Shown: in pieces, positions 1 to 10,294 of the stretch | Numbering within the stretch: the stretch's first letter is position 1 | Layout: the number at the start of each line of letters is the position of its first letter | Assembly (NCBI GenBank): GCA_009838915.1 | Contig: VXQT01000027.1 | Location: forward strand, 62,001-126,000 | Reading direction: 5' to 3' | From: Chloroflexota bacterium | GTDB lineage: Bacteria; Chloroflexota; Dehalococcoidia; Bin125 | Length of the DNA stretch: 64,000 nt | Position numbers and translations under genes: made by a program | The notes under the pieces: model-generated | Database searches by the model: none | The model's input: only the letters and a program-made list of their open reading frames with translations | Told to the model about the DNA's origin: nothing

Positions 1-851
1 TGATGATCGGTGCGGTCGGGGTTGGTCTGGAAGCGCTCGTCGTGCAGCAGATCGTCGCGCTCGATCTTGGCGCAGAAGAGCTGCCAATCCTTGACCCCGG
101 CAATCACCATCCAGCCGTCGGCGGTTGGGAAGGCCTGGAACGGCGTAACCAGGGGATGGCGGGTGCCGATCGGGCCGGGCACTTCGTCGGTGTTGGCGGC
201 GCGGACGACGGCGTTCTCAAGCAGCGCAACCTGCGCGTCGAGCATGGCGACATCGACGTGCTGTCCGAGTCCTGAGGATTCGCGCTCGTGCATGGCGGCG
301 AGCACGCCGATGGCGGTGTACATGCCGCCGGCCATGTCGCCGATGCTGTAGCCGGGCCGCGCGGGCGGTCCGCCGGGATGTCCGGTAATGCTCATCACGC
401 CGCCCATGCCCTGGACGATCACGTCGACGGCGGGTCGGTGCTGGTAGGGGCCGGTGTGCCCAAATCCCGACGTGGAGGCGTAGATCAGGCGCGGATTGAC
501 TGCCGAGAGGTCCTCGTAGCCGAGTCCCAGTCGGGCCATCGCGCCGGGGCGGAAGTTCTCGGTCAGAACGTCGATGCCGCCGAGATCGGGGTCAATCAGG
601 TCCTTGACAATCTGCACAGCGTCGGGATGCTTGAGGTCGAGCGTGACCGACTTCTTGCCCCGGTTGACGCTGAAGAAGTAGGTCGAGACGCCGTGGACGT
701 AGGGTCCGGCGCCGCGATGCCGCTCGTTGGTGTCGACGTGTTCGATCTTGTAGACATCCGCGCCGAGGTCGGTGAGGATCATCGAGCCGTAGGGTCCGGC
801 GAGGGCCCAGGTGAAGTCGAGAACGCGGAGGCCATCAAGCGGTCCGGGCAT
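1..851 (-). CDS. CaiB/BaiF family CoA-transferase (3' end runs off window)
   Basis: My translation of the minus strand from ATG at 851: MPGPLDGLRVLDFTWALAGPYGSMILTDLGADVYKIEH...GVSTYFFSVNRGKKSVTLDLK...; typical CaiB/BaiF N-terminus. Absent from the ORF track because no stop lies in the window. Confidence 0.9.
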   Translation of the reverse strand, partial: MPGPLDGLRVLDFTWALAGPYGSMILTDLGADVYKIEHVDTNERHRGAGPYVHGVSTYFFSVNRGKKSVTLDLKHPDAVQIVKDLIDPDLGGIDVLTENFRPGAMARLGLGYEDLSAVNPRLIYASTSGFGHTGPYQHRPAVDVIVQGMGGVMSITGHPGGPPARPGYSIGDMAGGMYTAIGVLAAMHERESSGLGQHVDVAMLDAQVALLENAVVRAANTDEVPGPIGTRHPLVTPFQAFPTADGWMVIAGVKDWQLFCAKIERDDLLHDERFQTNPDRTDH

Positions 852-860
852 AGCGGTTGC

Positions 861-1421
861 CTACTCGAGTTCAAAACCCGGAGTTCCGGGCTCGAGCTGG
901 ACTCCGAGGGTGTTAAGGGCCATTGAGACGAGGTTGTACTGGCCGGCGGCGAAGACGACGTCCATCATTTGCTTCGTGTCGTAGCGCTCGGCGAGCGCGT
1001 TCCAGGTCGCGTCGGTGATGAACGCATCGGCACGCAGCTCGTCTGTGGCGCGGAGCAGGGCGGCCTCGTGCGAGGTCCAGGCTTCGTGGTCGGGACCCGC
1101 CTTGACGCGCTCGACTTCCTCGAGCGACAGGCCGGCCTGTAGACCGATGCGCCGATGCTGGCCGAACTCGTAGCCGGACCGGCAGTTCCAGCCCATCCGC
1201 AGGATGACGAGCTCGCGTTCGCGCTCGGGCAGTGAGGACTCGCCGAGGACGTGGCGGGCGAATCTTCCCCAGGCCGAAGAGAGCTCGGGATAGTGCGCGA
1301 GCGTGCGGGTGATGTTGAGTACCGGACCGCCGCGCGCCTCTGCGCGCTCAAGCTGCGCTTTCGATTCGCCTTCGGCAGTTTCGATCGTCAGCGGCGGCAG
1401 TCGCGGTTCGGTCAGGCGCAT
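861..1421 (-). CDS. Carboxymuconolactone decarboxylase / AhpD-like family protein
   Basis: ORF with LPERERELVILRMGWNCRSGYEFGQHRRIG, typical of the CMD family. Confidence 0.8.
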   Translation of the reverse strand: MRLTEPRLPPLTIETAEGESKAQLERAEARGGPVLNITRTLAHYPELSSAWGRFARHVLGESSLPERERELVILRMGWNCRSGYEFGQHRRIGLQAGLSLEEVERVKAGPDHEAWTSHEAALLRATDELRADAFITDATWNALAERYDTKQMMDVVFAAGQYNLVSMALNTLGVQLEPGTPGFELE

Positions 1422-1465
1422 CGCGTCCTCCTCAGCTCTTGGTTGGGCGAGCGCAGGATAGTGCG

Positions 1466-2581
1466 TCAGAGGACGGAGCTGAGCCGCTCGAGCAAGATGT
1501 CGAGCTGGTCGGCTCGCGGTATGGAGATGCGCAGGTAGTTCGTCAGCAGCGGGTCGCTGTAGGTGCGGGTGAAGACGCCGACCGAGGCGAGGCGGTCGTG
1601 CAGCTCGCGGCCCGTTCCGACGGCGGGATTGACCTCTATCAAGATGAAGTTGGACTCCGATGGCAGCGGATCGAGTCCGTCGATCTCGCGCAATACGCCA
1701 TCGAGGCGACTGCGAGTCCGGCGGATTGAGTCAATCTGCCGGCCAATCTCGTCCGCAGACGCGATGGCGGCCATGCCTGCGCTCTCTGCCGCCTGGTTGA
1801 TGTTGTACGGCTGCTTGACCTTGATCAGGTCCGCCACGAGGTCGGGATGTGCGAGCGCGTAGCCGAGCCGTAGTCCGGCGATGCCGGCCCACTTGCTGAA
1901 CGTGCGCATGATGATCAGGCGGGGGAAGTCGGACAACAGATCCTGCGCGGAAGCGTCGCGGCCGGCGAACTCGATGTAGGCCTCATCCAGCATGACCGTC
2001 GCGCCGGCTGCGAGCAGCTCGCGAAGCAACGGGCGCGGGACGAGATCGCCGCTCGGATTGTTAGGCGATGTGAGCACGACAATCGCGTTGTCTTCGGCAG
2101 CATCGACCGCTTCAAGCAACGACTCTTGACGGAGCGTGAAGTCGCCGATTCTGGGGATGTCAACGAGGTTGAGCTGATTGACGTCGGCGAGGAAGGGATA
2201 CATCCCGAACGACGGCGGGCAAGTGATGAGCGCAGCGCCCGGAGGCATGAGGGCGCGCAACGCCAGGTCGAGCAACTCATCGGCGCCGGCGCCGGCAATG
2301 ATCATGGACGGGTCGAGACCGGTGTAACGCGAGAGAGCCGAGCGCAACTCGGTCTGATTCGGATCGGGATAGATCGAGCCGAACGTCGGGTCGCGGAGTG
2401 CTGATTGCAACGCCTCACGAACCAATGGGTGCATGCCATAGGGATTCTCATTGGCGTCGAGCTTGAGACAGTCTTCGGGGTTGAGACCCGCAAGGCGCGC
2501 GCGCTCGGCCAACGGCACCACCGGCGCATATCCCGGCAGTTGGGCAAGATGCGGGCGGACTCGGGGCGGCTCAGCGGTCAT
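1466..2581 (-). CDS. hisC: Histidinol-phosphate aminotransferase
   Basis: LDANENPYG, SPNNPSGD, RTFSKWAGIAGLRLGYA motifs; 4-nt overlap with hisD. Confidence 0.92.
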   Translation of the reverse strand: MTAEPPRVRPHLAQLPGYAPVVPLAERARLAGLNPEDCLKLDANENPYGMHPLVREALQSALRDPTFGSIYPDPNQTELRSALSRYTGLDPSMIIAGAGADELLDLALRALMPPGAALITCPPSFGMYPFLADVNQLNLVDIPRIGDFTLRQESLLEAVDAAEDNAIVVLTSPNNPSGDLVPRPLLRELLAAGATVMLDEAYIEFAGRDASAQDLLSDFPRLIIMRTFSKWAGIAGLRLGYALAHPDLVADLIKVKQPYNINQAAESAGMAAIASADEIGRQIDSIRRTRSRLDGVLREIDGLDPLPSESNFILIEVNPAVGTGRELHDRLASVGVFTRTYSDPLLTNYLRISIPRADQLDILLERLSSVL

Positions 2582-3939
2582 CGATCGCGCCGTCGGCGTT
2601 CGAGCGATCGGGCGTGTGCGTCCAGATGCTCCGCGTGGGCGATCAGTTCCGCGTCTCCCGCGATCTCGTCCAATAGGTCGTCGGTGACCTGCACGACCGT
2701 GGTGATCTTCATGAACTCGCCCACGTTGAGGGCGGAGGAGAAGCGCGCCGAGCCCCCGGTCGGCATCACGTGCGAGGGACCGGCGACGTAATCGCCCAGA
2801 GCCTCGGGGGAAGCTTCGCCGACGAACAGCCCGCCCGCGTTACGCACCTCTCCGATGCGCTGGTGCGCGTTCTCTACGACCAGGGCGAGGTGCTCAGGCG
2901 CGTACTCGTTGGCAATGGCCAGGGCATCGTCGATGTCTGGGACACAGGCGAGTCCACCGCGATTGCGCACAGCGTTGAGGGCGATGTCGCGGCGCGGGAG
3001 ATCGGCGGTTTGTTCCACCAACTCCGCTGCGACCGCCTCCGCCAGCGCTTCGCTGGTCGAGATCAGAATCGGCGCTGCAAGGTCGTCATGCTCGGCCTGG
3101 GCGAGGAGGTCGGCGGCGACCAGCTCCGGGTTGGCGGAGTGGTCGGCGATGATCATCGTTTCGGTCGGGCCATAGATCGCGTCGATCCCGACCACGCCGT
3201 AGAGCCTTCGCTTGGCGGCAGTGACGAAGCGATTACCTGGGCCGAAGATCTTGTCGACTGCGCCGATCGACTCCGTTCCGTAGGCGAGGGCCGCGATCGC
3301 TTGCGCGCCACCGACCTTGTAGACGGTGTCGACACCAGCGATCTCGGCGGCAACTAGCTTGAGCGCGTTGACGTGTGCGGATCCGTCGTCGGCAGGCACG
3401 GCTGGCGAGGCGATCACGACCTCTCGCACGCCGGCGACCATGGCCGGGATCGCGGTATGGAGCACCGTGGACGGATAGACGGCGGCGGTGCCGGGCACAT
3501 ACAGTCCGACACGCGCCAGCGGTCGGACGAGTTGTCCCAGACCGCCGCTCGAGAACGATCTGGCCGCGTGCTCGAGCTGGAGCTCGTGATAACGGCGCAC
3601 ACGTTCGGCCGCGTGTTGCAAGGCCGAGACCAGTTCAGGAGAAACGTCATCGCGGGCGCACGAGAACTCCTCCTCGGTGACTACCAGCGATTCTGGCGCG
3701 GCGCCATCGATCGCCTCCGCGATCGCGCGAACGGCGGCGTCGCCGCCATCGCGGACGCGCTGGATGATGCGCCCGACGGCCTCTTCGAACTCCGGCGCGT
3801 CGTCGAACAGCCGACCCAGGATCTGGCGTTCGATCTCGCTCAGCTCGTCATCGTCGGGACGTCGGCGGGCGAGCAGCTGTCGGCGCGCCGCATCGGCGCC
3901 TTGCCAGATCGGGATGTCGATGTCGGCGGCGTTGACCAT
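2578..3939 (-). CDS. hisD: Histidinol dehydrogenase
   Basis: GLYVPGTAAVYPSTVLHTAIPA, KVGGAQAIAALAYGTESI, GPGNRFVTAAKR; start at MVNAADI (3939), TGATG junction with the upstream gene. Confidence 0.93.
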   Translation of the reverse strand: MVNAADIDIPIWQGADAARRQLLARRRPDDDELSEIERQILGRLFDDAPEFEEAVGRIIQRVRDGGDAAVRAIAEAIDGAAPESLVVTEEEFSCARDDVSPELVSALQHAAERVRRYHELQLEHAARSFSSGGLGQLVRPLARVGLYVPGTAAVYPSTVLHTAIPAMVAGVREVVIASPAVPADDGSAHVNALKLVAAEIAGVDTVYKVGGAQAIAALAYGTESIGAVDKIFGPGNRFVTAAKRRLYGVVGIDAIYGPTETMIIADHSANPELVAADLLAQAEHDDLAAPILISTSEALAEAVAAELVEQTADLPRRDIALNAVRNRGGLACVPDIDDALAIANEYAPEHLALVVENAHQRIGEVRNAGGLFVGEASPEALGDYVAGPSHVMPTGGSARFSSALNVGEFMKITTVVQVTDDLLDEIAGDAELIAHAEHLDAHARSLERRRRDR

Positions 3940-4703
3940 CAGGCGGCGCCCAGCCACTCGCGCAGGACGCTCGCCGTGCGTTGGGTTGTGGATTCAAAGA
4001 ATCCGTCGAGTGCTGCCTGATCGACGCGTGAGAGTGTGTCGTCCAGCAACTCGGGGATCGTGTCCATGAACTCGCGCAGGCCTGCCTCGCTCTCGATGCC
4101 GGCGCTCTTCAGATGGCGCGAGGCGATGAAGGAGAACCGTTCCCAGTCGGGTGGATGCTCGGTCATGGCGGCCGTGGTGTCGCGCCATTGTTCGAGCAGG
4201 CCGCGGTCGACAAATCCGGCGTCGATCTCTACTGCGGAGCCGAACAGCGCGCGCCGCAGGTGCTGCATCTCGCCGGACGCCTCGCGCTCGCGTCGGTCCA
4301 GTTCGTACTGCAGCACGCGGTCGAGCAGATTGGCGTGCGAACCGCCTCCGAGCAGGGAGCGGCTGCCGAAGAACGGTCGATAGATCTGCAAAACATATTC
4401 CTGGTCCATGATCACATGGCTGAGGTATCCGGCGACCCATGCCTGCGTCTCGGGCGACAGGTGCGACGGATCGCGAAAGAGGCGGTGAGCGCTGAAGAAG
4501 TTCTCGACGCAGTCCTGGTGACCGTCGTCGTAGATGTCAAAGAAGTGGGTGCGCTCGCGATCCCAACGCGTGAGTACGCGGATGTCGGGCGTGGTCGCGC
4601 CGAGCAGGTACTCGCCGTTGGATCGGTCGAGTTGGAGTCCGTCGGCATCAATCTGTCCGCCGGTGCGGACGGCGGCGATCATGTGCGTGACGAGGGGAGG
4701 CAT
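3939..4703 (-). CDS. Zinc-dependent phospholipase C-like (PF00882-like) protein
   Basis: MPPLVTHMIAA...LLGATTPDIRV...THFFD...AWVAGYLSHVIMDQEY, His/Asp pattern of the Zn-dependent PLC fold. Confidence 0.65.
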   Translation of the reverse strand: MPPLVTHMIAAVRTGGQIDADGLQLDRSNGEYLLGATTPDIRVLTRWDRERTHFFDIYDDGHQDCVENFFSAHRLFRDPSHLSPETQAWVAGYLSHVIMDQEYVLQIYRPFFGSRSLLGGGSHANLLDRVLQYELDRREREASGEMQHLRRALFGSAVEIDAGFVDRGLLEQWRDTTAAMTEHPPDWERFSFIASRHLKSAGIESEAGLREFMDTIPELLDDTLSRVDQAALDGFFESTTQRTASVLREWLGAA

Positions 4704-4738
4704 GATCGGAGTTTATCGCGCCTGCGTATTCTTGAGTC

Positions 4739-6118
4739 ATGAGTCGATTGCGGCGTCAAGCGATGCGAGTGCTAGCCCTGACGTTGCTGTGCCTGGGGCT
4801 GGGATCGGCGATGCTGAGCGGCTGCGGCACGGACAATCCGCCGGGTGCGATCCACGTATCGGAGTTGGCCCAGGACATCGGACCGGTATCGGCCAACTTC
4901 ATCGAGCGCGCGCTGGATCGGGCGGAGCGGCAAGACGCCGCGTTGTGGGTGCTGATGCTCGACACGCCGGGCGGACTGATCACCTCGACCGACGACATCG
5001 TCCAACGGATTCTGGCCGCCGAGATTCCGGTGGTTGTCTATGTCGCGCCCGCAGGCGGACGGGCGGCATCCGCGGGCACGTTCATCACGATGGCCGGTCA
5101 CATCGCGGCGATGGCGCCCAACACCCAGATTGGCGCGGCCCACCCGATCGCCGGCGGCGGCGAAGACATTGATGGCGATCTGAGGGAGAAGGTGACGAAC
5201 GACGCGGCGGCCGATATTCGCGGCATCGCCAAGCACCGCAACCGCAACGCCGAGTGGGCCGAAGACGCGGTACGGAAGTCGGTGTCGATCACCGGCGATG
5301 AAGCCGTAGCGCTCAACGTCGTCGACCTGGTCGCCGTCGATCTGCGGGATCTGATCGATCAGATCGACGGGCGCGCGATTCAGCTCAATCCCGACGGCGA
5401 CAACGTGATTCTGAATCTTGCAGGCGCGCCGATCGTGGAGACCAACTACAACTTCGCCGAGTCGATCCTGGATGTGATCGCCGACCCGAACATCGCATTC
5501 CTGCTCACCTCGCTGGGCAGCTTGCTGCTGATCATCGAAGCCTTCTCGCCTGGTCTGGTCGGGCCGGGCGTGTTCGGCGTGATCATGTTGATCTTCGGCT
5601 TCTTCGCGCTGGGACCATTGGACACGAATCCTGCCGGGATCGCGCTGCTCGTGCTGGCGATCATCCTGCTGATAGCGGAGGTATTCGTTGCCGGCTTCGG
5701 ATTCCTCGGCATTGGCGGGATCATTGCGCTCATCCTGGGTGGATTGCTGCTGATCGGCGACGCGTCGGTCGATGCAGAGCGAGTCTCGATCTGGGCGTTG
5801 ATCGTGGGCGCAGGTCTGATCGGCCTGGTGGTCTTTGGCTTGGGCGCGCTGATTGCGGTGGATCGGCGCAGGCCCAAGTGGACCTACCGCAGCCGAACGG
5901 GCATCGTGGGCAAGGAAGGTCACGCGCACAACACGCTCGCGCCGGGCGGCACGGTCATGGTCGAGGCGGAGCTGTGGTCGGCGCGATCCGCGGCCGGCGT
6001 GGAGATACCCGAAGGCGCGGCGATCAGGGTGATCGGGACGGAGGGGCTAACGGCGATCGTGGAGTCAATGGAACCGAATCTGCCGCCGAATGAGGGGTCG
6101 GACAGCGATGTGTTCTAG
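4739..6118 (+). CDS. NfeD-like membrane serine protease (ClpP-type domain + TM + OB domain)
   Basis: LDTPGGLITSTDDIVQRI, GGRAASAGTFITMAGHIAAMAPNTQIGAAHPI, multiple C-terminal TM segments. Confidence 0.9.
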   Translation: MSRLRRQAMRVLALTLLCLGLGSAMLSGCGTDNPPGAIHVSELAQDIGPVSANFIERALDRAERQDAALWVLMLDTPGGLITSTDDIVQRILAAEIPVVVYVAPAGGRAASAGTFITMAGHIAAMAPNTQIGAAHPIAGGGEDIDGDLREKVTNDAAADIRGIAKHRNRNAEWAEDAVRKSVSITGDEAVALNVVDLVAVDLRDLIDQIDGRAIQLNPDGDNVILNLAGAPIVETNYNFAESILDVIADPNIAFLLTSLGSLLLIIEAFSPGLVGPGVFGVIMLIFGFFALGPLDTNPAGIALLVLAIILLIAEVFVAGFGFLGIGGIIALILGGLLLIGDASVDAERVSIWALIVGAGLIGLVVFGLGALIAVDRRRPKWTYRSRTGIVGKEGHAHNTLAPGGTVMVEAELWSARSAAGVEIPEGAAIRVIGTEGLTAIVESMEPNLPPNEGSDSDVF

Positions 6119-6482
6119 CGCCTTCGACCGCTACTTCGACGAACTGGACGAGGCGGAACGACGGGTGGCGCTCGCGGTCCGCGATACCGTGCGCGAGTCG
6201 ATCGCAGGCAATCCACGAATCTCCGAGTCGACGAAGTGGAACTATCCCGCCTGGGTGCATACAGGTAAGCGCGGCAACATGTGCAGCATCATGGGCGCCA
6301 ACGGCTATGTCCGTCTGCAGTTCTTCCGCGGCGCGGAGTTGTCCGAGGCGGAATCGCGTCTGGAAGGCACCGGCAAGGGAATGCGGCACCTCAAGGTCTG
6401 GTGCGACAGGGAATTCCCCGGCGAGGCGATTCGTTCATTGGTGTCGGACGCGGTCTCGCTGCACGGCAGTCAGGGAACCTAG
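6108..6482 (+). CDS. DUF1801-domain protein
   Basis: MCSSAFDRYFDELDEAERR...ISESTKWNYPAWVHTGKRGNMCSIM; start placed at 6108 rather than the track start. Confidence 0.75.
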   Translation: MCSSAFDRYFDELDEAERRVALAVRDTVRESIAGNPRISESTKWNYPAWVHTGKRGNMCSIMGANGYVRLQFFRGAELSEAESRLEGTGKGMRHLKVWCDREFPGEAIRSLVSDAVSLHGSQGT

Positions 6483-6525
6483 TTCAGCCGACCTCGGATG
6501 GCGACCCCGGCGCGGCGGCTGCGTT

Positions 6526-6894
6526 CTAGTAGGAGTGGATCGCGCGCTTGGAGTTGCGCGGGCGCTGGGGGATGCGGGCGGCTCGTCCGGTGCGATCGCG
6601 GAGGTAGTAGAGGCGCGAGCGGCGGACTCGGCCGCGTCGGGTGACCTCGACCTTTTCCACGCGCGGCGAGTGGTAGAGGAACGTGCGCTCGACGCCGATG
6701 CCCTTGGTCACTCGGCGGACCGTGAAGTTGGAGGAGGTTCCCTGCTTCTTACGCCGGATCACGACGCCTTCGAAGACCTGGGTGCGCTCGCGGTCGCCTT
6801 CGACGATCACGGCGTGGACGCGCACGGTGTCACCCGGCTGGAAGTCTTCAATCGCCGGATTACGTTCATAGGTCAGAAGATCGCTGCGGTCCAT
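6526..6894 (-). CDS. rplS: 50S ribosomal protein L19
   Basis: [55 protein letters not shown]. Confidence 0.95.
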   Translation of the reverse strand: MDRSDLLTYERNPAIEDFQPGDTVRVHAVIVEGDRERTQVFEGVVIRRKKQGTSSNFTVRRVTKGIGVERTFLYHSPRVEKVEVTRRGRVRRSRLYYLRDRTGRAARIPQRPRNSKRAIHSY

Positions 6895-6993
6895 GGGGTC
6901 AACTCCGGACGAGACGATGAGGATACGGTCGTTTCACCATCTTATGGCGCGACGAGGCTTGCAGACCAGTAAGCCGACACTACGAGCCATTGA

Positions 6994-7698
6994 CTAGCTC
7001 GTTGCCTCCGATACATCGCCCTGTTCTTGCAGCAGGTCGGGACGGCGGCGCCGAGTGCGATGTTGTTGCTGCTCGCGCCGCCAGCGCTCCACGGCTCCGT
7101 GGTCACCGCTGAGCAGCACGTCGGGCACGCGCCAGCCGCGAAACTCGGGCGGTCGCGTGTACTGCGGATACTCGAGCAGCCCCTCAGAGAAGGACTCTTC
7201 CACGGTCGATTCGGACGAGCCCAGCGCGCCGGGCTGCAGGCGGACGACCGCATCGGTCAAAACCACGGCCGCCGGTTCCCCGCCGGAGAGCACGTAGTCG
7301 CCGATTGAGACCTCGATGTCCGCCAGGTGCTCACGCACCCGTTCGTCGACGCCCTCGTACCGTCCGCAAAGGATGATCAATCGATCTTCGGCGGCCAGCC
7401 GCCGAACCAGTGCTTGATCGAGACGACGCCCTTGCGGCGTAAGCAGAACGCAGGGGCCGGGATGGCCTTGCTCACGCAGATGCTCGACCGCGCGGAACCA
7501 GGGTTCCGGCTTCATCACCATGCCCGCGCCGCCGCCGTAGGGGTAGTCGTCGACCGTGCGATGCCGGTCGGTGGCGTACTCGCGCAGGTCGTTGACGTGA
7601 ATCTCCACAATCCCGCGGTCGCGGGCGCGCTTGATAATGCTTTGCTCAAACGCGCCCGCGACGAGCGGCGGGAAGATGGTGACGAGGTCGATTCTCAT
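6994..7698 (-). CDS. trmD: tRNA (guanine-37-N1)-methyltransferase
   Basis: [53 protein letters not shown]. Confidence 0.95.
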   Translation of the reverse strand: MRIDLVTIFPPLVAGAFEQSIIKRARDRGIVEIHVNDLREYATDRHRTVDDYPYGGGAGMVMKPEPWFRAVEHLREQGHPGPCVLLTPQGRRLDQALVRRLAAEDRLIILCGRYEGVDERVREHLADIEVSIGDYVLSGGEPAAVVLTDAVVRLQPGALGSSESTVEESFSEGLLEYPQYTRPPEFRGWRVPDVLLSGDHGAVERWRREQQQHRTRRRRPDLLQEQGDVSEATS

Positions 7699-8918
7699 TC
7701 GCGCCCGATTGCAGCGTCCGGATCCCAGCGGCGAGCGCCGTTCGAGTTACTCCCGGCGTTGGCCGACGCCTGTCGACTGTGCAGGAAGGTAGGCGTGGCC
7801 AGCTCATCGAGGCTGCGCGGGGCAACCGGCTTGAAGGTCAGGTTGTCGAGGATCTCCTCGCGAGTGGGGTGACGAGGCTCGTCGGGCGCCATCGAGAAGG
7901 CGGCCTGTGTGCTTGGAGCCTGCTCGAAGCGCGATGACGATGGCGGCTGCACCTGTCCGGCGGGCTCGAATCCGGTGGCGATCAGCGTCATCTGGATATC
8001 GCCGTCCAGCGTCTTGTCGATCACGGTGCCCATGATGATCTCGGCGTTGGGGTGGACCTTCTCGCGGACGAAGTCGGCGATCTGCTGGAGCTCCAGCATT
8101 CCCAGGTCGCCGGCGGAAGTGACGTTGTAGAGCACCCGGGTCGCGCCGTTGATGCTGTCCTCGAGCAGCGGCGACTGGATCGCTTCCTCGGCGGCGTCGA
8201 TGGCGCGGTTGTCGCCGGATCCGTGGCCCAGTGCCATCAAGGCATGTCCGCCGCCGCCCATCACCTTCTTCACGTCATTGAAGTCGAGGTTGATCTCTCC
8301 GGGCACGGTGAGCACGTCGGAGATGCCTCGCACGGCCTGGCGCAGCACGTCGTCGGCGCGACCGAAGGCCTGGGTGACAGTAAGGCTGCGGTCGTTCTTG
8401 TCGATCAACCGCTGGTTCGGGATCACGATCACGGTGTCGGCGACTTCGTTCAGCCGGTCAATGCCGTCCCGCGCCGCGTCGGCGCGGGGCACGCCTTCGA
8501 ACTCGAAGGGGCGGGTAACGACCGCGATCGTCAATGCGCCGGCCTGGCGCGCCATCTCGGCGACGATTGGCGCGGCGCCGGTGCCGGTGCCGCCGCCCAT
8601 GCCAGCGGTGATGAACGCCATGTCGACATCGCTAAACAGGTCGCGGATTTCGTCGCGGCTGTTCTCGGCTGCGCGGGCTCCGCGCTCGGGGTCGCCGCCG
8701 ACGCCGAGTCCATCGGACTCCGCATCGGCGATGCGGACGATAGTTTCCGCCCTGGCAGACGACAACTGCTGATTGTCTGTGTTGACGGCGACAAACTCGA
8801 CACCCCGAATCTCGTCGTCGATCATGCGGTTGACGGCGTTGCAGCCGCCTCCGCCGACTCCGACAACCGTGATTGGCGGGATGCCCTCGTCTCGGCTGTG
8901 GCGGTTTCGTATGACCAT
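7695..8918 (-). CDS. ftsZ: Cell division protein FtsZ
   Basis: [47 protein letters not shown]. Confidence 0.97.
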   Translation of the reverse strand: MVIRNRHSRDEGIPPITVVGVGGGGCNAVNRMIDDEIRGVEFVAVNTDNQQLSSARAETIVRIADAESDGLGVGGDPERGARAAENSRDEIRDLFSDVDMAFITAGMGGGTGTGAAPIVAEMARQAGALTIAVVTRPFEFEGVPRADAARDGIDRLNEVADTVIVIPNQRLIDKNDRSLTVTQAFGRADDVLRQAVRGISDVLTVPGEINLDFNDVKKVMGGGGHALMALGHGSGDNRAIDAAEEAIQSPLLEDSINGATRVLYNVTSAGDLGMLELQQIADFVREKVHPNAEIIMGTVIDKTLDGDIQMTLIATGFEPAGQVQPPSSSRFEQAPSTQAAFSMAPDEPRHPTREEILDNLTFKPVAPRSLDELATPTFLHSRQASANAGSNSNGARRWDPDAAIGRE

Positions 8919-8974
8919 GCGGCGCTCCTCTCTCTACGCTGTAGTGGCTGTGTGGCGTGTGGGTGCGTGGGTTC

Positions 8975-10264
8975 CTAGCTGCTGGGGTTGCTGTTTGGGC
9001 TAAAGGCGCGGACAAATCCGGAGAGTCCGGAGTACAGCGAGTCCAGCAGCGACCCGCCGGACTCCGCTTGCCGGCCAAAGCTGTTGGATTGTCCGGCGGA
9101 GATTGCGTCGCCGGAATCGAGCATCCAGTCGAGCATGCCGACCGCGCCCAGCGCGTTGGGATGGCGCAGCTTGTCGGCAAGTCCGTACAGGTCGCCAGGC
9201 TCGCCGATTCGCGCGGGCGATTCGAGCGCCTTGCTGAAGAGCAGGTCGATGCCTTGCAACGTGGCTCCGCTGCCGATCAGGATGATGCCACCGGCGACGG
9301 AGTGCTGGAGTCGGAACTCGGCAATTCGATTGGCGATCATGCTGATCGTTTCACTGGCGCGGGCGTTGATGATCTCGGCGACCAACGAAGGATCTGCGTC
9401 GTGCATTCCTCCGTCGGCCGAGAATCCGCGCAGCTGGATTTGCGCGGTGTCGTTGGGCACCAGTTGCGGGATCGCCCACCCGTGCGACCGCATGACCGAG
9501 AGTGCCTCGTCGTTGGCACAGTGCAGGCCGACGGAGAGATCGCGGGCGATATGCGACGTGCCGATCGGCAGGGCGGAGGTGTGGGAGATCGCGCCGTCCT
9601 CGAAGGCGGTCAGCGTGGTCGTGCCGGAATCGAGTCCCACGACCAGCGCACCGAATTCCTTCTCGTCGCTGCGCACGGCGCGCTCGGCAGCGACGACTGG
9701 TTTGGCCGCGATCAGTTCAACATCGACGCCTGCATTCTGGACGCAGTGAGCAGCGTTCTGTATGGCGCTCTGCGACGCCGTAACGAGATGCATGGAGACG
9801 TCGAGTCGTTGGCCGTGTTGGCCGCGCGGATCAAACGAGCGGCGGTCGGCGTCGACGACGTAGTAGCGCGGGATCGCATGGACCAGTGAGGCGACGTGGT
9901 TGATCGTGACGGCGCGTCCGGAGTCGATGGCGCGCACCAGATCGGCGTCGCGAATCGGTTCGCCGATCGAGGGCAGCGCGACGGCGCCGCGATTGTTCAT
10001 ACTCTGCAGATGCGCGCCGGAGAGGGCGATGCCGACGGACAGGATCTGTCGGCCGGAGGATGCTTCGGCCTGATCCAATGATGCGCGGATTGAGTCGGCG
10101 GCACGCGATACATGGCTGATTTGACCAGCCTCGATCCCGCTCGACGGCGCCCGCCCAACGCCGAGGATGTGCAACTGGCCCAGGTCGTCACGTTCGCCAA
10201 CGACCGTCGTGATAGCGGATGTTCCCAGATCAATCGCGACACTGGCGTTGGATGTTGGCGGCAT
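8975..10264 (-). CDS. ftsA: Cell division protein FtsA
   Basis: AIDLGTSAITTVVGE, LVVGLDSGTTTLTAFEDG, GGIILIGSGATLQGI; between ftsQ and ftsZ. Confidence 0.9.
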   Translation of the reverse strand: MPPTSNASVAIDLGTSAITTVVGERDDLGQLHILGVGRAPSSGIEAGQISHVSRAADSIRASLDQAEASSGRQILSVGIALSGAHLQSMNNRGAVALPSIGEPIRDADLVRAIDSGRAVTINHVASLVHAIPRYYVVDADRRSFDPRGQHGQRLDVSMHLVTASQSAIQNAAHCVQNAGVDVELIAAKPVVAAERAVRSDEKEFGALVVGLDSGTTTLTAFEDGAISHTSALPIGTSHIARDLSVGLHCANDEALSVMRSHGWAIPQLVPNDTAQIQLRGFSADGGMHDADPSLVAEIINARASETISMIANRIAEFRLQHSVAGGIILIGSGATLQGIDLLFSKALESPARIGEPGDLYGLADKLRHPNALGAVGMLDWMLDSGDAISAGQSNSFGRQAESGGSLLDSLYSGLSGFVRAFSPNSNPSS

Positions 10265-10294
10265 GTTCGCTCCCGAGTTCGTGTCCTGTTGGAT

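Noticed and set aside
288-926. Plus-strand ORF of 212 aa
   Set aside because: Antisense shadow of the real minus-strand CaiB/BaiF gene (1-851); composition is typical of high-GC antisense ORFs.
4772-5929. 385-aa minus-strand ORF opposite nfeD
   Set aside because: Antisense shadow rich in D/R/Q/H; nfeD on plus has clear motifs.
6484-6525. Possible relation of cagccgacc...gctgcgttct near 6484 and near 25530
   Set aside because: Only about 10 bp shared on each side; CAGCCG/CGGCTG may be a simple terminator hairpin; too weak to claim a repeat.
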